Positions 1 through 8,855 of a DNA stretch of 64,000 bases are shown in pieces. A program made the position numbers and the translations under genes. The notes below the pieces were generated by a model. That model did not search any database, was not told the origin of the DNA, and worked only from the letters and a program-made list of their open reading frames with translations. Position 1 is the stretch's first letter, and every line of letters begins with the position of its first letter. The stretch lies in the NCBI RefSeq assembly GCF_030409415.1, contig NZ_JAUFPW010000012.1, positions 682,916 to 746,915 of the forward strand, read 5' to 3'. The DNA is from Pedobacter aquatilis (GTDB lineage: Bacteria > Bacteroidota > Bacteroidia > Sphingobacteriales > Sphingobacteriaceae).

Positions 1-2141
1 AAACCTTAAAAGATTCGCTTCGCCCTGATGAATATGAACGTGTTGTAGAGCTTAAAAATATGGGCGGACTTAAAGATTTAAGTGCCGAAACCATTCAACA
101 AGCGCAGGTTTTGGAAGGTTCATTGAGAAATACTGGCATTCATGCTTGCGGTGTAATTATTACGCCAAGCGATATTACCAATTTCGTTCCGGTAGCTACC
201 GCAAAAGATTCAGATTTATATGTTACCCAGTTCGATAACTCTGTTGTAGAAAGTGCGGGTTTGCTAAAAATGGACTTTTTAGGTCTGAAAACACTAACGC
301 TAATAAAAGATACTGTTAAATTGGTTAAGAAAAGGCATAATATCGATTTGGATCCAGATAACTTCCCAATCGATGATGTGGCAACTTACGAACTTTTCCA
401 GCGTGGCGAAACCATTGGTATTTTTCAGTATGAAAGTCCTGGTATGCAGAAGTACATGAAGGAATTAAAGCCAACTGTTTTTGATGATTTAATTGCCATG
501 AATGCCTTATACCGCCCGGGACCAATGGAATATATTCCTAGTTTCGTAAGAAGAAAAAATGGCGAAGAAGAGATAAAATACGATTTAGATGCCTGTGAAG
601 AATATTTAAAAGAAACTTACGGAATTACGGTTTATCAGGAGCAAGTAATGCTTTTATCGCAAAAACTGGCTGGTTTTACCAAAGGTGAGGCCGATGTTTT
701 GCGTAAGGCAATGGGTAAAAAGCAAAAGGATGTTTTGGATAAAATGAAGCCAAAATTTGTGAAGCAGGCTTCTGAAAAAGGACACGCGGCTGATACCTTG
801 GAAAAAATCTGGAAAGATTGGGAAGCTTTCGCATCTTACGCGTTTAACAAATCTCACTCTACCTGTTATGCGTGGATTGCTTATCAAACGGCATTTTTAA
901 AGGCACATTACCCTGCAGAATATATGGCTGCGGTATTATCCAATAACATGAGCGACATTAAACAAGTGGCTTTCTTTATGGAAGAATGTCGCCAAATGGG
1001 AGTTGTGGTTTTAGGACCTGATGTTAACGAATCTGATTTAAAATTCTCTGTTAATACCAATGGCGAAGTTCGCTTCGGAATGTCGGCGGTCAAGGGTGTT
1101 GGAGAAAAGGCGGTAGAAAGTATTATCGAAGAAAGATTGGAAAAAGGCCCTTTCAGCAGTATTTACGATTTTGCAAAACGTTCAAACACCCGTATCGTGA
1201 ATAAAAAAGCTTACGAAAGTTTTGTTTATAGCGGCGCATTTGATGCATTTGGCGGTCATAGGGCGCAGTATTTTTATATCGGTCCGAATGATAAAATGAA
1301 TGGCATTGAGAAAATAATTAAATATGCCAACGATTTCCAGAATAATGAAAGTACATCACAAGCATCATTGTTTGGCGGCTCAAAAGCCGATATGATTTTA
1401 GAACCAACATTGCCGGTATCGCCAGAATGGGCCTTAATGGATAGATTAAAATACGAAAAGGATGCAATTGGAATTTTTCTATCTGGTCATCCTTTAGATA
1501 ATTATAAATTAGAACTTGATAAATTTTGTACACACGGCGTTAAGCAATTAAGTGTAATTAACAAAGTACGAATGGGTGATACAAATGAAGACGTTCTAGC
1601 TGAATTTGAAAAATTAAAAAACAGAGAACTATGCGTAGGCGGATTAGTTGTAACCGCATCGCAAAGAATTACAAAAACTGGTAAACCCTTCGGAACATTT
1701 GTTTTTGAAGATTATGACGATGCTTGCGAAATGGCACTTTTCGGCGAAGATTTCTTAAAATTTAAATCATTTTTAACAGAAGGATATTTCTTACAAATTC
1801 GTGGTCGGGTGGGAGAACGTTTTGGAAAAGCGGGTGATTGGGAATTCAAAATCACTTCAATAAATTTAATGTCTGAATTACGCGATAAATTAGCTAAATC
1901 GATTACCATACAAGTACCAATAGAAAAGGTAAACGATGAGCTTATGCGCCAGATTGAAGAGATTCTGGCAGACAATAAGGCAAACTCTGAACAGCAAAAC
2001 TGTCAGCTAAATTTTGCAATTTACGACAGAGAAAAGGAGTTTATGCTGGATTTACCATCTAAAAATTTAAAGATTAATCCGAACAATAAGTTCTTAGAAC
2101 AAATAACAGGTTTAAACGTTGTTAATTATAAGTTAAATTAG
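1..2141 (+). CDS. dnaE: DNA polymerase III alpha subunit, C-terminal part (cut by window edge)
   Basis: Catalytic subunit of the replicative DNA polymerase; this is the 3' part only. The frame is open from base 3 upstream of the first ATG (60), so the gene continues left of the window. Visible blocks counted from that ATG: the palm segment MDFLGL with Asp72, matching the third catalytic aspartate of E. coli DnaE (Asp555); the YRPGPM and YGITVYQEQVM blocks; the FNKSHSTCYAW block; a helix-hairpin-helix (GMSAVKGVGEKAVESI, about residues 341-356); and an OB-fold with GKPFGTFVFEDY near residue 550. The first two catalytic aspartates lie outside the window. A structured repeat follows the stop codon. 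Confidence 0.97.
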   Translation, partial: TLKDSLRPDEYERVVELKNMGGLKDLSAETIQQAQVLEGSLRNTGIHACGVIITPSDITNFVPVATAKDSDLYVTQFDNSVVESAGLLKMDFLGLKTLTLIKDTVKLVKKRHNIDLDPDNFPIDDVATYELFQRGETIGIFQYESPGMQKYMKELKPTVFDDLIAMNALYRPGPMEYIPSFVRRKNGEEEIKYDLDACEEYLKETYGITVYQEQVMLLSQKLAGFTKGEADVLRKAMGKKQKDVLDKMKPKFVKQASEKGHAADTLEKIWKDWEAFASYAFNKSHSTCYAWIAYQTAFLKAHYPAEYMAAVLSNNMSDIKQVAFFMEECRQMGVVVLGPDVNESDLKFSVNTNGEVRFGMSAVKGVGEKAVESIIEERLEKGPFSSIYDFAKRSNTRIVNKKAYESFVYSGAFDAFGGHRAQYFYIGPNDKMNGIEKIIKYANDFQNNESTSQASLFGGSKADMILEPTLPVSPEWALMDRLKYEKDAIGIFLSGHPLDNYKLELDKFCTHGVKQLSVINKVRMGDTNEDVLAEFEKLKNRELCVGGLVVTASQRITKTGKPFGTFVFEDYDDACEMALFGEDFLKFKSFLTEGYFLQIRGRVGERFGKAGDWEFKITSINLMSELRDKLAKSITIQVPIEKVNDELMRQIEEILADNKANSEQQNCQLNFAIYDREKEFMLDLPSKNLKINPNNKFLEQITGLNVVNYKLN

Positions 2142-2161
2142 ATTTTGTCCACTAATGCGCT

Positions 2162-2223
2162 CGTCATGCTGAATTTATTTCAGCATCTTAAAAGGGAGAC
2201 TCTGAATCAAGTTCAGAATGACG
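2162..2223. repeat. Structured dispersed repeat, family A (full copy)
   Basis: Three nested inverted repeats form a likely three-way junction: outer stem CGTCAT/ATGACG (2162-2167 with 2218-2223), left arm ATGCTGAA/TTCAGCAT (2166-2173 with 2179-2186), right arm TCTGAA/TTCAGA (2201-2206 with 2212-2217). The left arm recurs at 35566-35585 (18 of 20 bases) and the right arm at 45404-45431. Confidence 0.7.
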
Positions 2224-2267
2224 TTAACAATAAAGCGTTTAAGTATTGTCAAATTGGCATTACACTA

Positions 2268-2299
2268 TTGGTGGCATTAGAATTGAATATATATATTTG
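2268..2299 (+). promoter_or_regulatory. Bacteroidota-type promoter of trxA
   Basis: TTG at 2268-2270, a 21-nt spacer, then TATATTTG at 2292-2299, matching the Bacteroidota consensus TTG...TAnnTTTG. It predicts a start about 15 nt upstream of the trxA ATG. Confidence 0.6.
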
Positions 2300-2317
2300 A
2301 ATATAAAAAAATAGATT

Positions 2318-2638
2318 ATGGCATTAGAAATCACAGATGCAAACTTCGAGGAGCTTGTATTAAAATCAGATAAACCAGTATTAGTAGATTTTTGGGCAGA
2401 ATGGTGTGGCCCTTGTCGCATGGTGGGTCCGGTAGTAGAAGAAATCGCTAAAGAATATGATGGCAAAGCTATCGTTGGTAAAGTTAACGTAGATAACAAC
2501 CCTCAAATTTCTATGCAGTTCGGTATCCGTAACATCCCAGCTTTATTATACTTTAAAGATGGTCAGGTTGTTGATAAACAAGTTGGGGCGGTTCCAAAAT
2601 CAGTATTGGCTGAAAAATTAAATAAGCAAATTGCTTAA
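2318..2638 (+). CDS. trxA: Thioredoxin
   Basis: Small cytoplasmic dithiol-disulfide oxidoreductase that reduces protein disulfides with electrons from thioredoxin reductase. The 106-residue length is normal. The redox motif WCGPC lies at residues 29-33 (Cys30, Cys33), preceded by VLVDFWAE, and the cis-proline segment NIPALLYF is present. It is monocistronic: its own promoter lies just upstream and a strong intrinsic terminator follows the stop. Confidence 0.97.
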   Translation: MALEITDANFEELVLKSDKPVLVDFWAEWCGPCRMVGPVVEEIAKEYDGKAIVGKVNVDNNPQISMQFGIRNIPALLYFKDGQVVDKQVGAVPKSVLAEKLNKQIA

Positions 2639-2671
2639 TAAGTAAAGCACAACGCTTTATTAAAATATATG

Positions 2672-2703
2672 ACCCGAATTCGTTACAGAGTTCGGGTTTT
2701 TTA
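2672..2703 (+). terminator. Intrinsic terminator after trxA
   Basis: Stem ACCCGAA (2672-2678) pairs with TTCGGGT (2691-2697) and runs into a T-rich tract. Confidence 0.85.
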
Positions 2704-2746
2704 TTACAGATATTTTTTGTTCTTTTATCAAATAAAATCATAACTA

Positions 2747-3958
2747 ATGAAACTGTCCAATTTCAAAAAATCAACCATTATACTTTCGTGCTGCGTTGTC
2801 GCACTAAACATTGCTACATCAGTTTCTGCGCAAAATCCTGTAGAAACTCAGCAGGCAACAGCAGATTTTAAACCGGCTTTTGCTGGTCAAACCAGAATTG
2901 CAGGTGTTAAAACAAGCACAGCACTTAATATATCTGTCATCAATGATAAACTCGAACGCCCTTGGGCGATTTCTGAACTTCCAAAAGGAGGTTTTTTAGT
3001 TACTCAAAAAGGTGGAAACATGGTTATTCTAACCGCTGATGGAAAATTAAGTAAAACTATTGAAGGTTTACCAAAAGTTGATGATTCTGGACAGGGAGGT
3101 TTGTTAGACGTGACGTTAGATCCGGATTTTACTAAAAACAGAATGATTTACTGGGCATATTCAGAGCCACAAGCTAAAGGTGTACTTTTAGCCATCGCAA
3201 AAGGTAAATTATCTGCAAGTGAGACCTCAATCGAAAACCAAACAATAATTTATCGTGCAACTCCAGCCTATGGCGGAAAACTTCAATACGGTTCGAGAAT
3301 AGTTTTCGAAAAAAATGGTAATTTATTTGTGAGCACTGGAGAGCGTTCAGGTGGCGATATCAGAATACAGGCACAGTATTTAAATTCTTCATTAGGTAAA
3401 ATTTTGCATTTAACGAAAGATGGTAAAGCTGTTCCAAATGGTCCGTTTGCAGGAAAAGCCGATGCTAAACCAGAAATATATGCATATGGTTTACGTAATC
3501 CGGATGGCTTGGCGATTAATCCGCTAACTGGCGATTTATGGGAAGCAGAATTTGGACCAAGGGGTGGTGATGAGGTTAATCTAATCAAGCCAGGCAAAAA
3601 TTACGGCTGGCCAATAATCACTTATGGAACAGAATATAGTGGTAAGAAAGTTGGCGATGGCATTCAACAAAAAGATGGTATGGAGCAACCAGTTTATTAC
3701 TGGAACCCAAGTATTTCGCCGGGTTGTATCGCATTTTATAATGGCAGTGCCATTCCAGAATGGAAAGGAAATTTATTTGTAGGTGCCTTAAGCGGTTCTC
3801 ACATCATTAGGTTGGTTATAAAAGATAATAAAATTGTTGGCGAAGAACGTTTGCTCGAAGGAAAAGGCGAACGTTTTAGAGATATGGTTGAAGGCAAAGA
3901 CGGCGCAATGTATAGCGTTACCGATAACGGAAAACTATATAAGATAGCAAAGAAATAG
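2747..3958 (+). CDS. PQQ-dependent sugar dehydrogenase family (soluble aldose dehydrogenase type), His-to-Gln at active site
   Basis: Exported six-bladed beta-propeller protein of the soluble glucose/aldose sugar dehydrogenase family (E. coli YliI type), 403 residues. A Sec signal peptide covers about residues 1-29 (hydrophobic core, SVSAQ). Family blocks: QGGLLDVTLDPDF (about 116), GSRIVF (182), VSTGER, RNPDGLAINP, FGPRGGDE and NYGWP. The residue four before Arg184, which is the PQQ-contacting catalytic His144 in Acinetobacter sGDH and the His of HFGSR in YliI, is Gln180 (CAA, 3284-3286). The protein may therefore be inactive as a dehydrogenase or work differently. It lies between trxA and the DUF58 gene with no clear operon partner. 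Confidence 0.88.
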   Translation: MKLSNFKKSTIILSCCVVALNIATSVSAQNPVETQQATADFKPAFAGQTRIAGVKTSTALNISVINDKLERPWAISELPKGGFLVTQKGGNMVILTADGKLSKTIEGLPKVDDSGQGGLLDVTLDPDFTKNRMIYWAYSEPQAKGVLLAIAKGKLSASETSIENQTIIYRATPAYGGKLQYGSRIVFEKNGNLFVSTGERSGGDIRIQAQYLNSSLGKILHLTKDGKAVPNGPFAGKADAKPEIYAYGLRNPDGLAINPLTGDLWEAEFGPRGGDEVNLIKPGKNYGWPIITYGTEYSGKKVGDGIQQKDGMEQPVYYWNPSISPGCIAFYNGSAIPEWKGNLFVGALSGSHIIRLVIKDNKIVGEERLLEGKGERFRDMVEGKDGAMYSVTDNGKLYKIAKK

Positions 3959-3984
3959 AAATTATAATAAGACTTTTAGGAATT

Positions 3985-4075
3985 TCGTCATCGCGTGGCA
4001 CGAAGCAATCTCATTCAAGAGATTAATAGAAATAGGGTTGCTTCAGCTCATACAGACCTGGCTTATCGATGACGA
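3985..4075. repeat. Dispersed hairpin repeat, family B
   Basis: Outer stem TCGTCATCG/CGATGACGA (3985-3993 with 4067-4075), inner stem GAAGCAA/TTGCTTC (4002-4008 with 4038-4044) and a hairpin AATCTC/GAGATT (4007-4012 with 4019-4024). The core GGCACGAAGCAATC resembles the elements at 10722 and 43965. Confidence 0.7.
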
Positions 4076-4123
4076 CAAGCAAAAAACGTAAATATTAGCA
4101 TAATCTTTTATTAGTTTTACGAT

Positions 4124-5041
4124 ATGCAGGAAGTCAACTATGAAAACCAATCGGGCTACGGAAACCTTGAATTACTAGCAACGCAGGTTGTTGAGGGATT
4201 TATTACCGGTTTACATAAAAGTCCTTTCCATGGTTTTTCAGTAGAATTTGCAGAACATCGTCAGTATAACAACGGCGATAACGTAAAAAATATTGACTGG
4301 AAATTATATGCAAAAACCGATAAACTGTACAGTAAACGTTTTGAGGAAGAAACAAATCTTCGTTGCCAGTTTGTAATCGATGTTTCTTCATCAATGTACT
4401 TTCCAACACCTAAAAACAATAAATTAAGTTTTTCTATTCAGGCAACGGCATCTTTAATGTATTTATTAAAAAAACAGAGAGATGCATTTGGCCTAAGCCT
4501 TTTTGCCGATGAAATTTTGCTGAACACGCCTGCAAAATCTACAACTGTTCATCAAAAGTACCTATTTACAAGGCTTGATGAATTGTTGCAAAAACCAAAG
4601 GTAAATGCACAAACCAATTTGAGTGAAGCTTTACATCAAGTAGCTGATTTGATACATAAACGTTCGTTGGTAGTCATTTTTAGCGATTTGTTCCACAGCC
4701 AAACCAACAACCAAAAAACTGAAGAATTTTTTGATGCTTTGCAACATTTAAAGTTTAGCAAGCACGAAATTGTGGTTTTTAATGTAGTGGATAAATCGAA
4801 AGAAGTGAACTTTGAATTTGAAAACCGACCATACCAGTTTATAGATATGGAAACCGGTGATTCAATTAAGGTTCATGCGAATCAGGTTAAAAAAACTTAT
4901 ACTGATGCGGTGGCGAGCTATCGTCAACAGATTGCTTCTAAGTGTGCGCAATACAAAATTGATTTAATCGATGCCGATATTAATCAAGGGTTTTACCCAA
5001 TTTTGCAGGCCTATTTAATCAAGAGGCAGAAGTTAGGCTAA
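4124..5041 (+). CDS. DUF58 domain protein (MoxR-associated, von Willebrand A-like)
   Basis: Cytosolic DUF58 protein of 305 residues. The signature EHRQYNNGDNVKNIDWKLYA lies near residues 44-63 and is followed by a von Willebrand A-like segment QFVIDVSSSM (about 84-93) with a MIDAS-like DxSxS. Such proteins usually act with a MoxR ATPase and batABCD-type genes, but none of these partners is next to it here. No transmembrane segment is visible. The function is unproven; the family assignment is firm. Confidence 0.9.
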   Translation: MQEVNYENQSGYGNLELLATQVVEGFITGLHKSPFHGFSVEFAEHRQYNNGDNVKNIDWKLYAKTDKLYSKRFEEETNLRCQFVIDVSSSMYFPTPKNNKLSFSIQATASLMYLLKKQRDAFGLSLFADEILLNTPAKSTTVHQKYLFTRLDELLQKPKVNAQTNLSEALHQVADLIHKRSLVVIFSDLFHSQTNNQKTEEFFDALQHLKFSKHEIVVFNVVDKSKEVNFEFENRPYQFIDMETGDSIKVHANQVKKTYTDAVASYRQQIASKCAQYKIDLIDADINQGFYPILQAYLIKRQKLG

Positions 5042-5126
5042 AATTTACAAAAGGCTGAATCTTTTAACAAACAATCTGTTGGCTTTTGAAGTATAACTAA
5101 AACGATAATTTCAAAAACCATAAATT

Positions 5127-5585
5127 ATGTTAGAAAAAGGAACTAAAGCACCCGATTTTGAATTAAATGCCACACCCGACCAAAAAATTAAACTTAAAGA
5201 CTTTAGAGGTAAAAACGTAATTCTGGCATTTTATCCGGCAGACTGGAGTCCGGTTTGCAGCGACCAAATGGCACTTTATAATGAAATGTTGAAATATTTT
5301 ACTAAGCACGATGCTCAAATTTTTGGGATTTCTGTGGATAGCGTTTGGTGTCATTTAGCTTTCGAGCAAGATCGTAAATTACATTTTCCTTTGCTTGCCG
5401 ATTTCGAACCCAAAGGAAAAGTATCAAAAGCTTATGGTGTTTATGATGAGGAAGTTGGTGAAAGCAAAAGAGCATTGTTTGTAATCGATAAGGAAGGTAA
5501 AATCGCCTGGAGTTATTTATCGCCAACGGCTGTTAATCCTGGTGCTGACGGTATTTTGGACGCTTTGGAAGAACTTAATAAGTAA
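5127..5585 (+). CDS. Peroxiredoxin (AhpC/TSA family)
   Basis: Thiol peroxidase of 152 residues that reduces peroxides. The peroxidatic motif PxxxSxxC reads PADWSPVC (Pro37, Ser41, Cys44). A second cysteine at 75 (DSVWC) is a possible but unproven resolving residue. No signal peptide, so cytoplasmic. It sits 4 nt upstream of a DsbA-like thiol protein, suggesting co-transcription and a shared role in thiol or peroxide homeostasis. Confidence 0.93.
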   Translation: MLEKGTKAPDFELNATPDQKIKLKDFRGKNVILAFYPADWSPVCSDQMALYNEMLKYFTKHDAQIFGISVDSVWCHLAFEQDRKLHFPLLADFEPKGKVSKAYGVYDEEVGESKRALFVIDKEGKIAWSYLSPTAVNPGADGILDALEELNK

Positions 5586-5589
5586 TAGT

Positions 5590-6108
5590 ATGAGCACATT
5601 AAAACCTGCAATATCAGAAAATGACCATTTTGAAGGTGGCAAGTCGGCTTCTGTAGAAATTGTCGAATTTGGCGATTACCAATGTCCGCATTGTGGCCAT
5701 GCTTATCCAATTATTAAAAAGATTCAGAAAGTTTTTGGCGAACAGATTAAGTTCATTTTTAGACATTTTCCATTACAAGAAGCTCATGAGTATGCTTTTC
5801 CAGCGGCGATTGCCGCAGAAGCCGCTGCACTGCAGGGTAAATTTTGGGAGATGCATGATGGAATCTACGAAAATCAAAATCAGATAGGGGAAAAACTTTT
5901 TAATGAACTTGCTGAAAAGATTGGACTGGATATCGATCAGTTTAAAAAAGATTATAGTTCTGGTGATTTAACTGAAAAAGTGGAATCGGATTTTGAAAGT
6001 GGTATAAGAAGTGGAGTTAATGGAACGCCGTCATTTTATGTAAACGGAACTAAATTTGATGGTGGTGCTGAAGATTTATTTGAAATGCTTAAAGAAAGCG
6101 CAGAATAA
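5590..6108 (+). CDS. DsbA-like thioredoxin-fold protein (CPHC)
   Basis: Thioredoxin-fold protein of 172 residues with the DsbA-type active site CPHC at 32-35, followed by a helical insert and the cis-proline segment NGTPSFYVNG. The ATG at 5590 directly follows the peroxiredoxin stop and fits the family start; an in-frame ATG at 5542 would overlap that gene. No signal peptide is visible, so this is a cytosolic DsbA/FrnE-like oxidoreductase rather than a periplasmic enzyme. Probably translated from the same mRNA as the peroxiredoxin. Confidence 0.92.
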   Translation: MSTLKPAISENDHFEGGKSASVEIVEFGDYQCPHCGHAYPIIKKIQKVFGEQIKFIFRHFPLQEAHEYAFPAAIAAEAAALQGKFWEMHDGIYENQNQIGEKLFNELAEKIGLDIDQFKKDYSSGDLTEKVESDFESGIRSGVNGTPSFYVNGTKFDGGAEDLFEMLKESAE

Positions 6109-6140
6109 AAAAACCTGATGTATTTTGCAATACATCAGGT
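6106..6140 (-). terminator. Hairpin with U-tract reading leftward
   Basis: A perfect 12-bp stem ACCTGATGTATT/AATACATCAGGT (6113-6124 with 6129-6140) has seven A before it on the plus strand, which become the U-tract of a minus-strand terminator. It would end leftward transcripts from hppD; it may also protect the 3' end of the DsbA-like mRNA. Confidence 0.7.
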
Positions 6141-6261
6141 ATCAGATAAGGGTAACCGGAAAACTAAAAAACTAATTATGTTTTTAGAATTTAACAAAAT
6201 AGAAATCGCTTCATGTTTTTGTTATTTCAAAGGTGCATTTCAATTATGAAGTTTTGGTGAA

Positions 6262-6427
6262 GAAATTGGATAAAGGATGAAGGAGCAAGGAATAAAGATT
6301 AGTTGCTGAATCTGTGAGCCTTCATCTTTACTCCTTACTCTTTGTTCCTAATCTTTTATCCTTAATCATTGTTTCTTATTCCTATCTCTTTGCTCTTTTA
6401 TCCTTGTTCTTTATTCCTTGCTCCCTT
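6262..6427. repeat. Iterated-word spacer with inverted ends
   Basis: Gene-free stretch made of variants of ttatcctt, ttgctcttt and tattcctt. GGAGCAAGGAATAAAG (6282-6297) is repeated exactly inverted as CTTTATTCCTTGCTCC (6409-6424). No ORF or promoter was recognised. Confidence 0.6.
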
Positions 6428-7558
6428 TTACAAATTCCCTCTTAATTCCTGTTCTCTCTCTAAAGATTCGAAAAGTGCCTTAAAATTGCCTGCACCAAAG
6501 CTTTGTGCACCTTTACGCTGAATAATTTCAAAGAATAATGTTGGTCTGTCTTCTACTGGTTTAGTGAAAATTTGTAGTAAATAACCTTCTTCATCACAAT
6601 CAACCAAAATGCCTAAATCTTCAAGGATTTTAATTTCTTCATCAATTTTGCCTACTCTTTCAGGCATCATATCATAATAAGCTTCGGGGGGGGCGCTTAA
6701 AAATTCAACACCTCTGGATTTTAGTTCCTTAACTGTCGTCACAATATCTTTTGTGGCAACGGCGATATGCTGCACGCCTTCGCCTTCGTAATATTCTAGG
6801 TATTCTTCAATTTGCGATTTCTTTTTTCCTTCTGCCGGCTCATTAATCGGGAATTTTGAAAAACCATTTCCATTACTCATCACTTTACTCATCAAAGCAG
6901 AGTATTCGGTATTAATTTGTTTATCATCAAAGGATAAAATATTTACAAAGCCCATTACGTCTTCATACCATTGCACCGCTTCATTCATTCTGTTCCAGCC
7001 TACATTTCCAACACAATGGTCTATGTATAAAAGTCCTGCATCTGCAGGCTTGTAATCGCTTTCCCAGGCACGGTAACCAGGCATAAAAATGCCGTTGTAA
7101 TTTTTGCGTTCGATAAACATATGAACGGTTTCACCATAAGTGTAAATGCCGCTCATTCTTACTTCACCGTTTTCATCTGCTAAAGTTTGAGGTTGTAAGT
7201 ATGGTTTTGCACCACGTTTTGTCGTTTCCTCGAATGCACTGTAGGCATCATCAACCCATAGCGCCAGTACTTTAACGCCATCGCCATGTTTTTTTACATG
7301 CTCAGAAATTGAATGTTCTGATTTTAAAGCAGTAGTTAAAATCAATCTGATTTTTCCTTGCTGTAAAACGTAAGATGCTCTGTCCCTTACACCAGTTTCT
7401 GGTCCGGCATAAGCTAAACTTTGAAATCCAAAAGCCGTTTTGTAGTAATGAGCTGCTTGTTTAGCATTACCAACATAAAATTCTATATAATCTGTTCCGT
7501 TAATTGGCAGAAAATCTTGTGCCTTAGATATTTTCTCTGCAAATGTTAGTGTTTCCAT
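6428..7558 (-). CDS. hppD: 4-Hydroxyphenylpyruvate dioxygenase
   Basis: Fe(II) dioxygenase converting 4-hydroxyphenylpyruvate to homogentisate in Phe/Tyr catabolism. The length of 376 residues is usual. Two VOC/glyoxalase domains are visible; the C-terminal one carries the 2-His-1-Glu metal site: His181 (YIDHCVGNV), His264 (GVQHIAVAT) and Glu344 (LFFEIIQRKG). The conserved C-terminal FGAGNFKALFES helix is present. It lies downstream of homogentisate dioxygenase on the same strand, separated by a 136-bp repeat-rich gap, so the two may share a transcript. Confidence 0.97.
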   Translation of the reverse strand: METLTFAEKISKAQDFLPINGTDYIEFYVGNAKQAAHYYKTAFGFQSLAYAGPETGVRDRASYVLQQGKIRLILTTALKSEHSISEHVKKHGDGVKVLALWVDDAYSAFEETTKRGAKPYLQPQTLADENGEVRMSGIYTYGETVHMFIERKNYNGIFMPGYRAWESDYKPADAGLLYIDHCVGNVGWNRMNEAVQWYEDVMGFVNILSFDDKQINTEYSALMSKVMSNGNGFSKFPINEPAEGKKKSQIEEYLEYYEGEGVQHIAVATKDIVTTVKELKSRGVEFLSAPPEAYYDMMPERVGKIDEEIKILEDLGILVDCDEEGYLLQIFTKPVEDRPTLFFEIIQRKGAQSFGAGNFKALFESLEREQELRGNL

Positions 7559-7567
7559 TTTTTGTGA

Positions 7568-7692
7568 AATTTGTCCGAGGTCGGAAGTCCGAAGTCGGAT
7601 GATGTTTGTTTTAAATTAGTCCGAAATTCGGATGATTAAATATTGTATCTATGTGTTTTATCTTTCGGTCTTCCGACTAAAGACTTCTGACT
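7568..7692. repeat. Iterated GTCGGAAGTCCGAAG-type spacer
   Basis: The hmgA-hppD gap is built of the words GTCGGAAG, GTCCGAAG and TTCGGATGAT in both orientations, including the hairpin TCCGAA/TTCGGA around 7620-7632 and inverted copies (TCTTCCGACT) near 7670. Confidence 0.6.
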
Positions 7693-7694
7693 TT

Positions 7695-8855
7695 TTATTG
7701 TTCTTTCCAGCTTTTGTAATAGTTTTCATCTTCAATGTCTATTGCTTCTTGCGTTAACATTAAAGGTTTAAAAGGGTCAATCATTACAGCTAATTCATCA
7801 GTTTTTTCCTTTCCTATTGATTTTTCTACCGTTCCTGGATGTGGGCCATGAGGAATTCCACCTGGATGTAAAGTGATTTGTCCTTTAACTACACTTTTCC
7901 GACTCATAAAATCGCCATCGACATAATAAAGAACTTCATCGCTATCTACATTACTATGGTTATAAGGTGCAGGAATAGAATCTGGGTGGTAATCGTATTT
8001 ACGTGGAACAAACGAGCAAACCACAAAATTATGACCTTCAAAGGTTTGATGAACTGGTGGTGGTTGATGTAAACGGCCGGTTATTGGCTCAAAATCGTGT
8101 ATAGAAAATGCGTAAGGGTAATGATAACCATCCCAACCTACATAGTCGAATGGATGCGTGCCGTAAGTGTAAGGATAAATCAATCCTTGTTTTTTAATCA
8201 GCACTTTAAAATCACCATATTCATCGTGTGTTTGCAAATTTTCTGGTAATCGCAAATCACGTTCGCAATATGGTGCATGTTCCATCAACTGCCCATATTG
8301 GTTTAAGTAACGTTTTGGAGCTCTCAGCGGACTAAAACTTTCCACTATAAACAAACGATTTTCCTCGGTATCGAATTCCATTTGATAAATTGTACCTCTT
8401 GGAATGATTAAATAATCGCCATAAGCAAACTTAATTTCTCCAAAACCACTTTTTAACTTACCCGAACCTTCGTGTATAAAAATCATTTCATCAGCCTGGC
8501 TGTTTTTGTAGAAATAATCTGTCATCGATTTTCTTGGCGCAGCTAATACAATGTGTAAATCGCTGTTAACTAATACAGGTTTACGGCTTTGCAAAAAATC
8601 ATCTTCAGGCTTAATTTTAAAGCCTATTAGGCTAGTATGTTTAAGGTGCTTTTCGCGGGCAATTTTTGGCTCAACATTAAAAGGCTCACCTAAGTGTTTT
8701 ACAATTGTGGGTGGATGGCAATGGTAAACAAGTGAATAAAGGCTTGAAAAACCTTCTGTAGATACCAATTCTTCAGCATACAAATTTCCATCAGGTTTAC
8801 GAAAAACCGTATGTCGCTTTGCAGGAATTTGCCCCATTTTATGATAAACAGGCAT
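7695..8855 (-). CDS. hmgA: Homogentisate 1,2-dioxygenase
   Basis: Ring-cleaving non-haem Fe(II) dioxygenase making maleylacetoacetate from homogentisate. It has 386 residues, the short bacterial form. Diagnostic blocks: FIHEGSGKLKSGFGEIKFAYGDYLIIPRG-type cupin strand (about 126-154, quoted in part), the metal-site segment PAPYNHSNVDSDEVLYYVDG, and HPGGIPHGPHPG near residue 330. The product feeds maleylacetoacetate isomerase, not found in this window, and then fumarylacetoacetase, whose family member lies at 9643. Confidence 0.96.
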   Translation of the reverse strand: MPVYHKMGQIPAKRHTVFRKPDGNLYAEELVSTEGFSSLYSLVYHCHPPTIVKHLGEPFNVEPKIAREKHLKHTSLIGFKIKPEDDFLQSRKPVLVNSDLHIVLAAPRKSMTDYFYKNSQADEMIFIHEGSGKLKSGFGEIKFAYGDYLIIPRGTIYQMEFDTEENRLFIVESFSPLRAPKRYLNQYGQLMEHAPYCERDLRLPENLQTHDEYGDFKVLIKKQGLIYPYTYGTHPFDYVGWDGYHYPYAFSIHDFEPITGRLHQPPPVHQTFEGHNFVVCSFVPRKYDYHPDSIPAPYNHSNVDSDEVLYYVDGDFMSRKSVVKGQITLHPGGIPHGPHPGTVEKSIGKEKTDELAVMIDPFKPLMLTQEAIDIEDENYYKSWKEQ

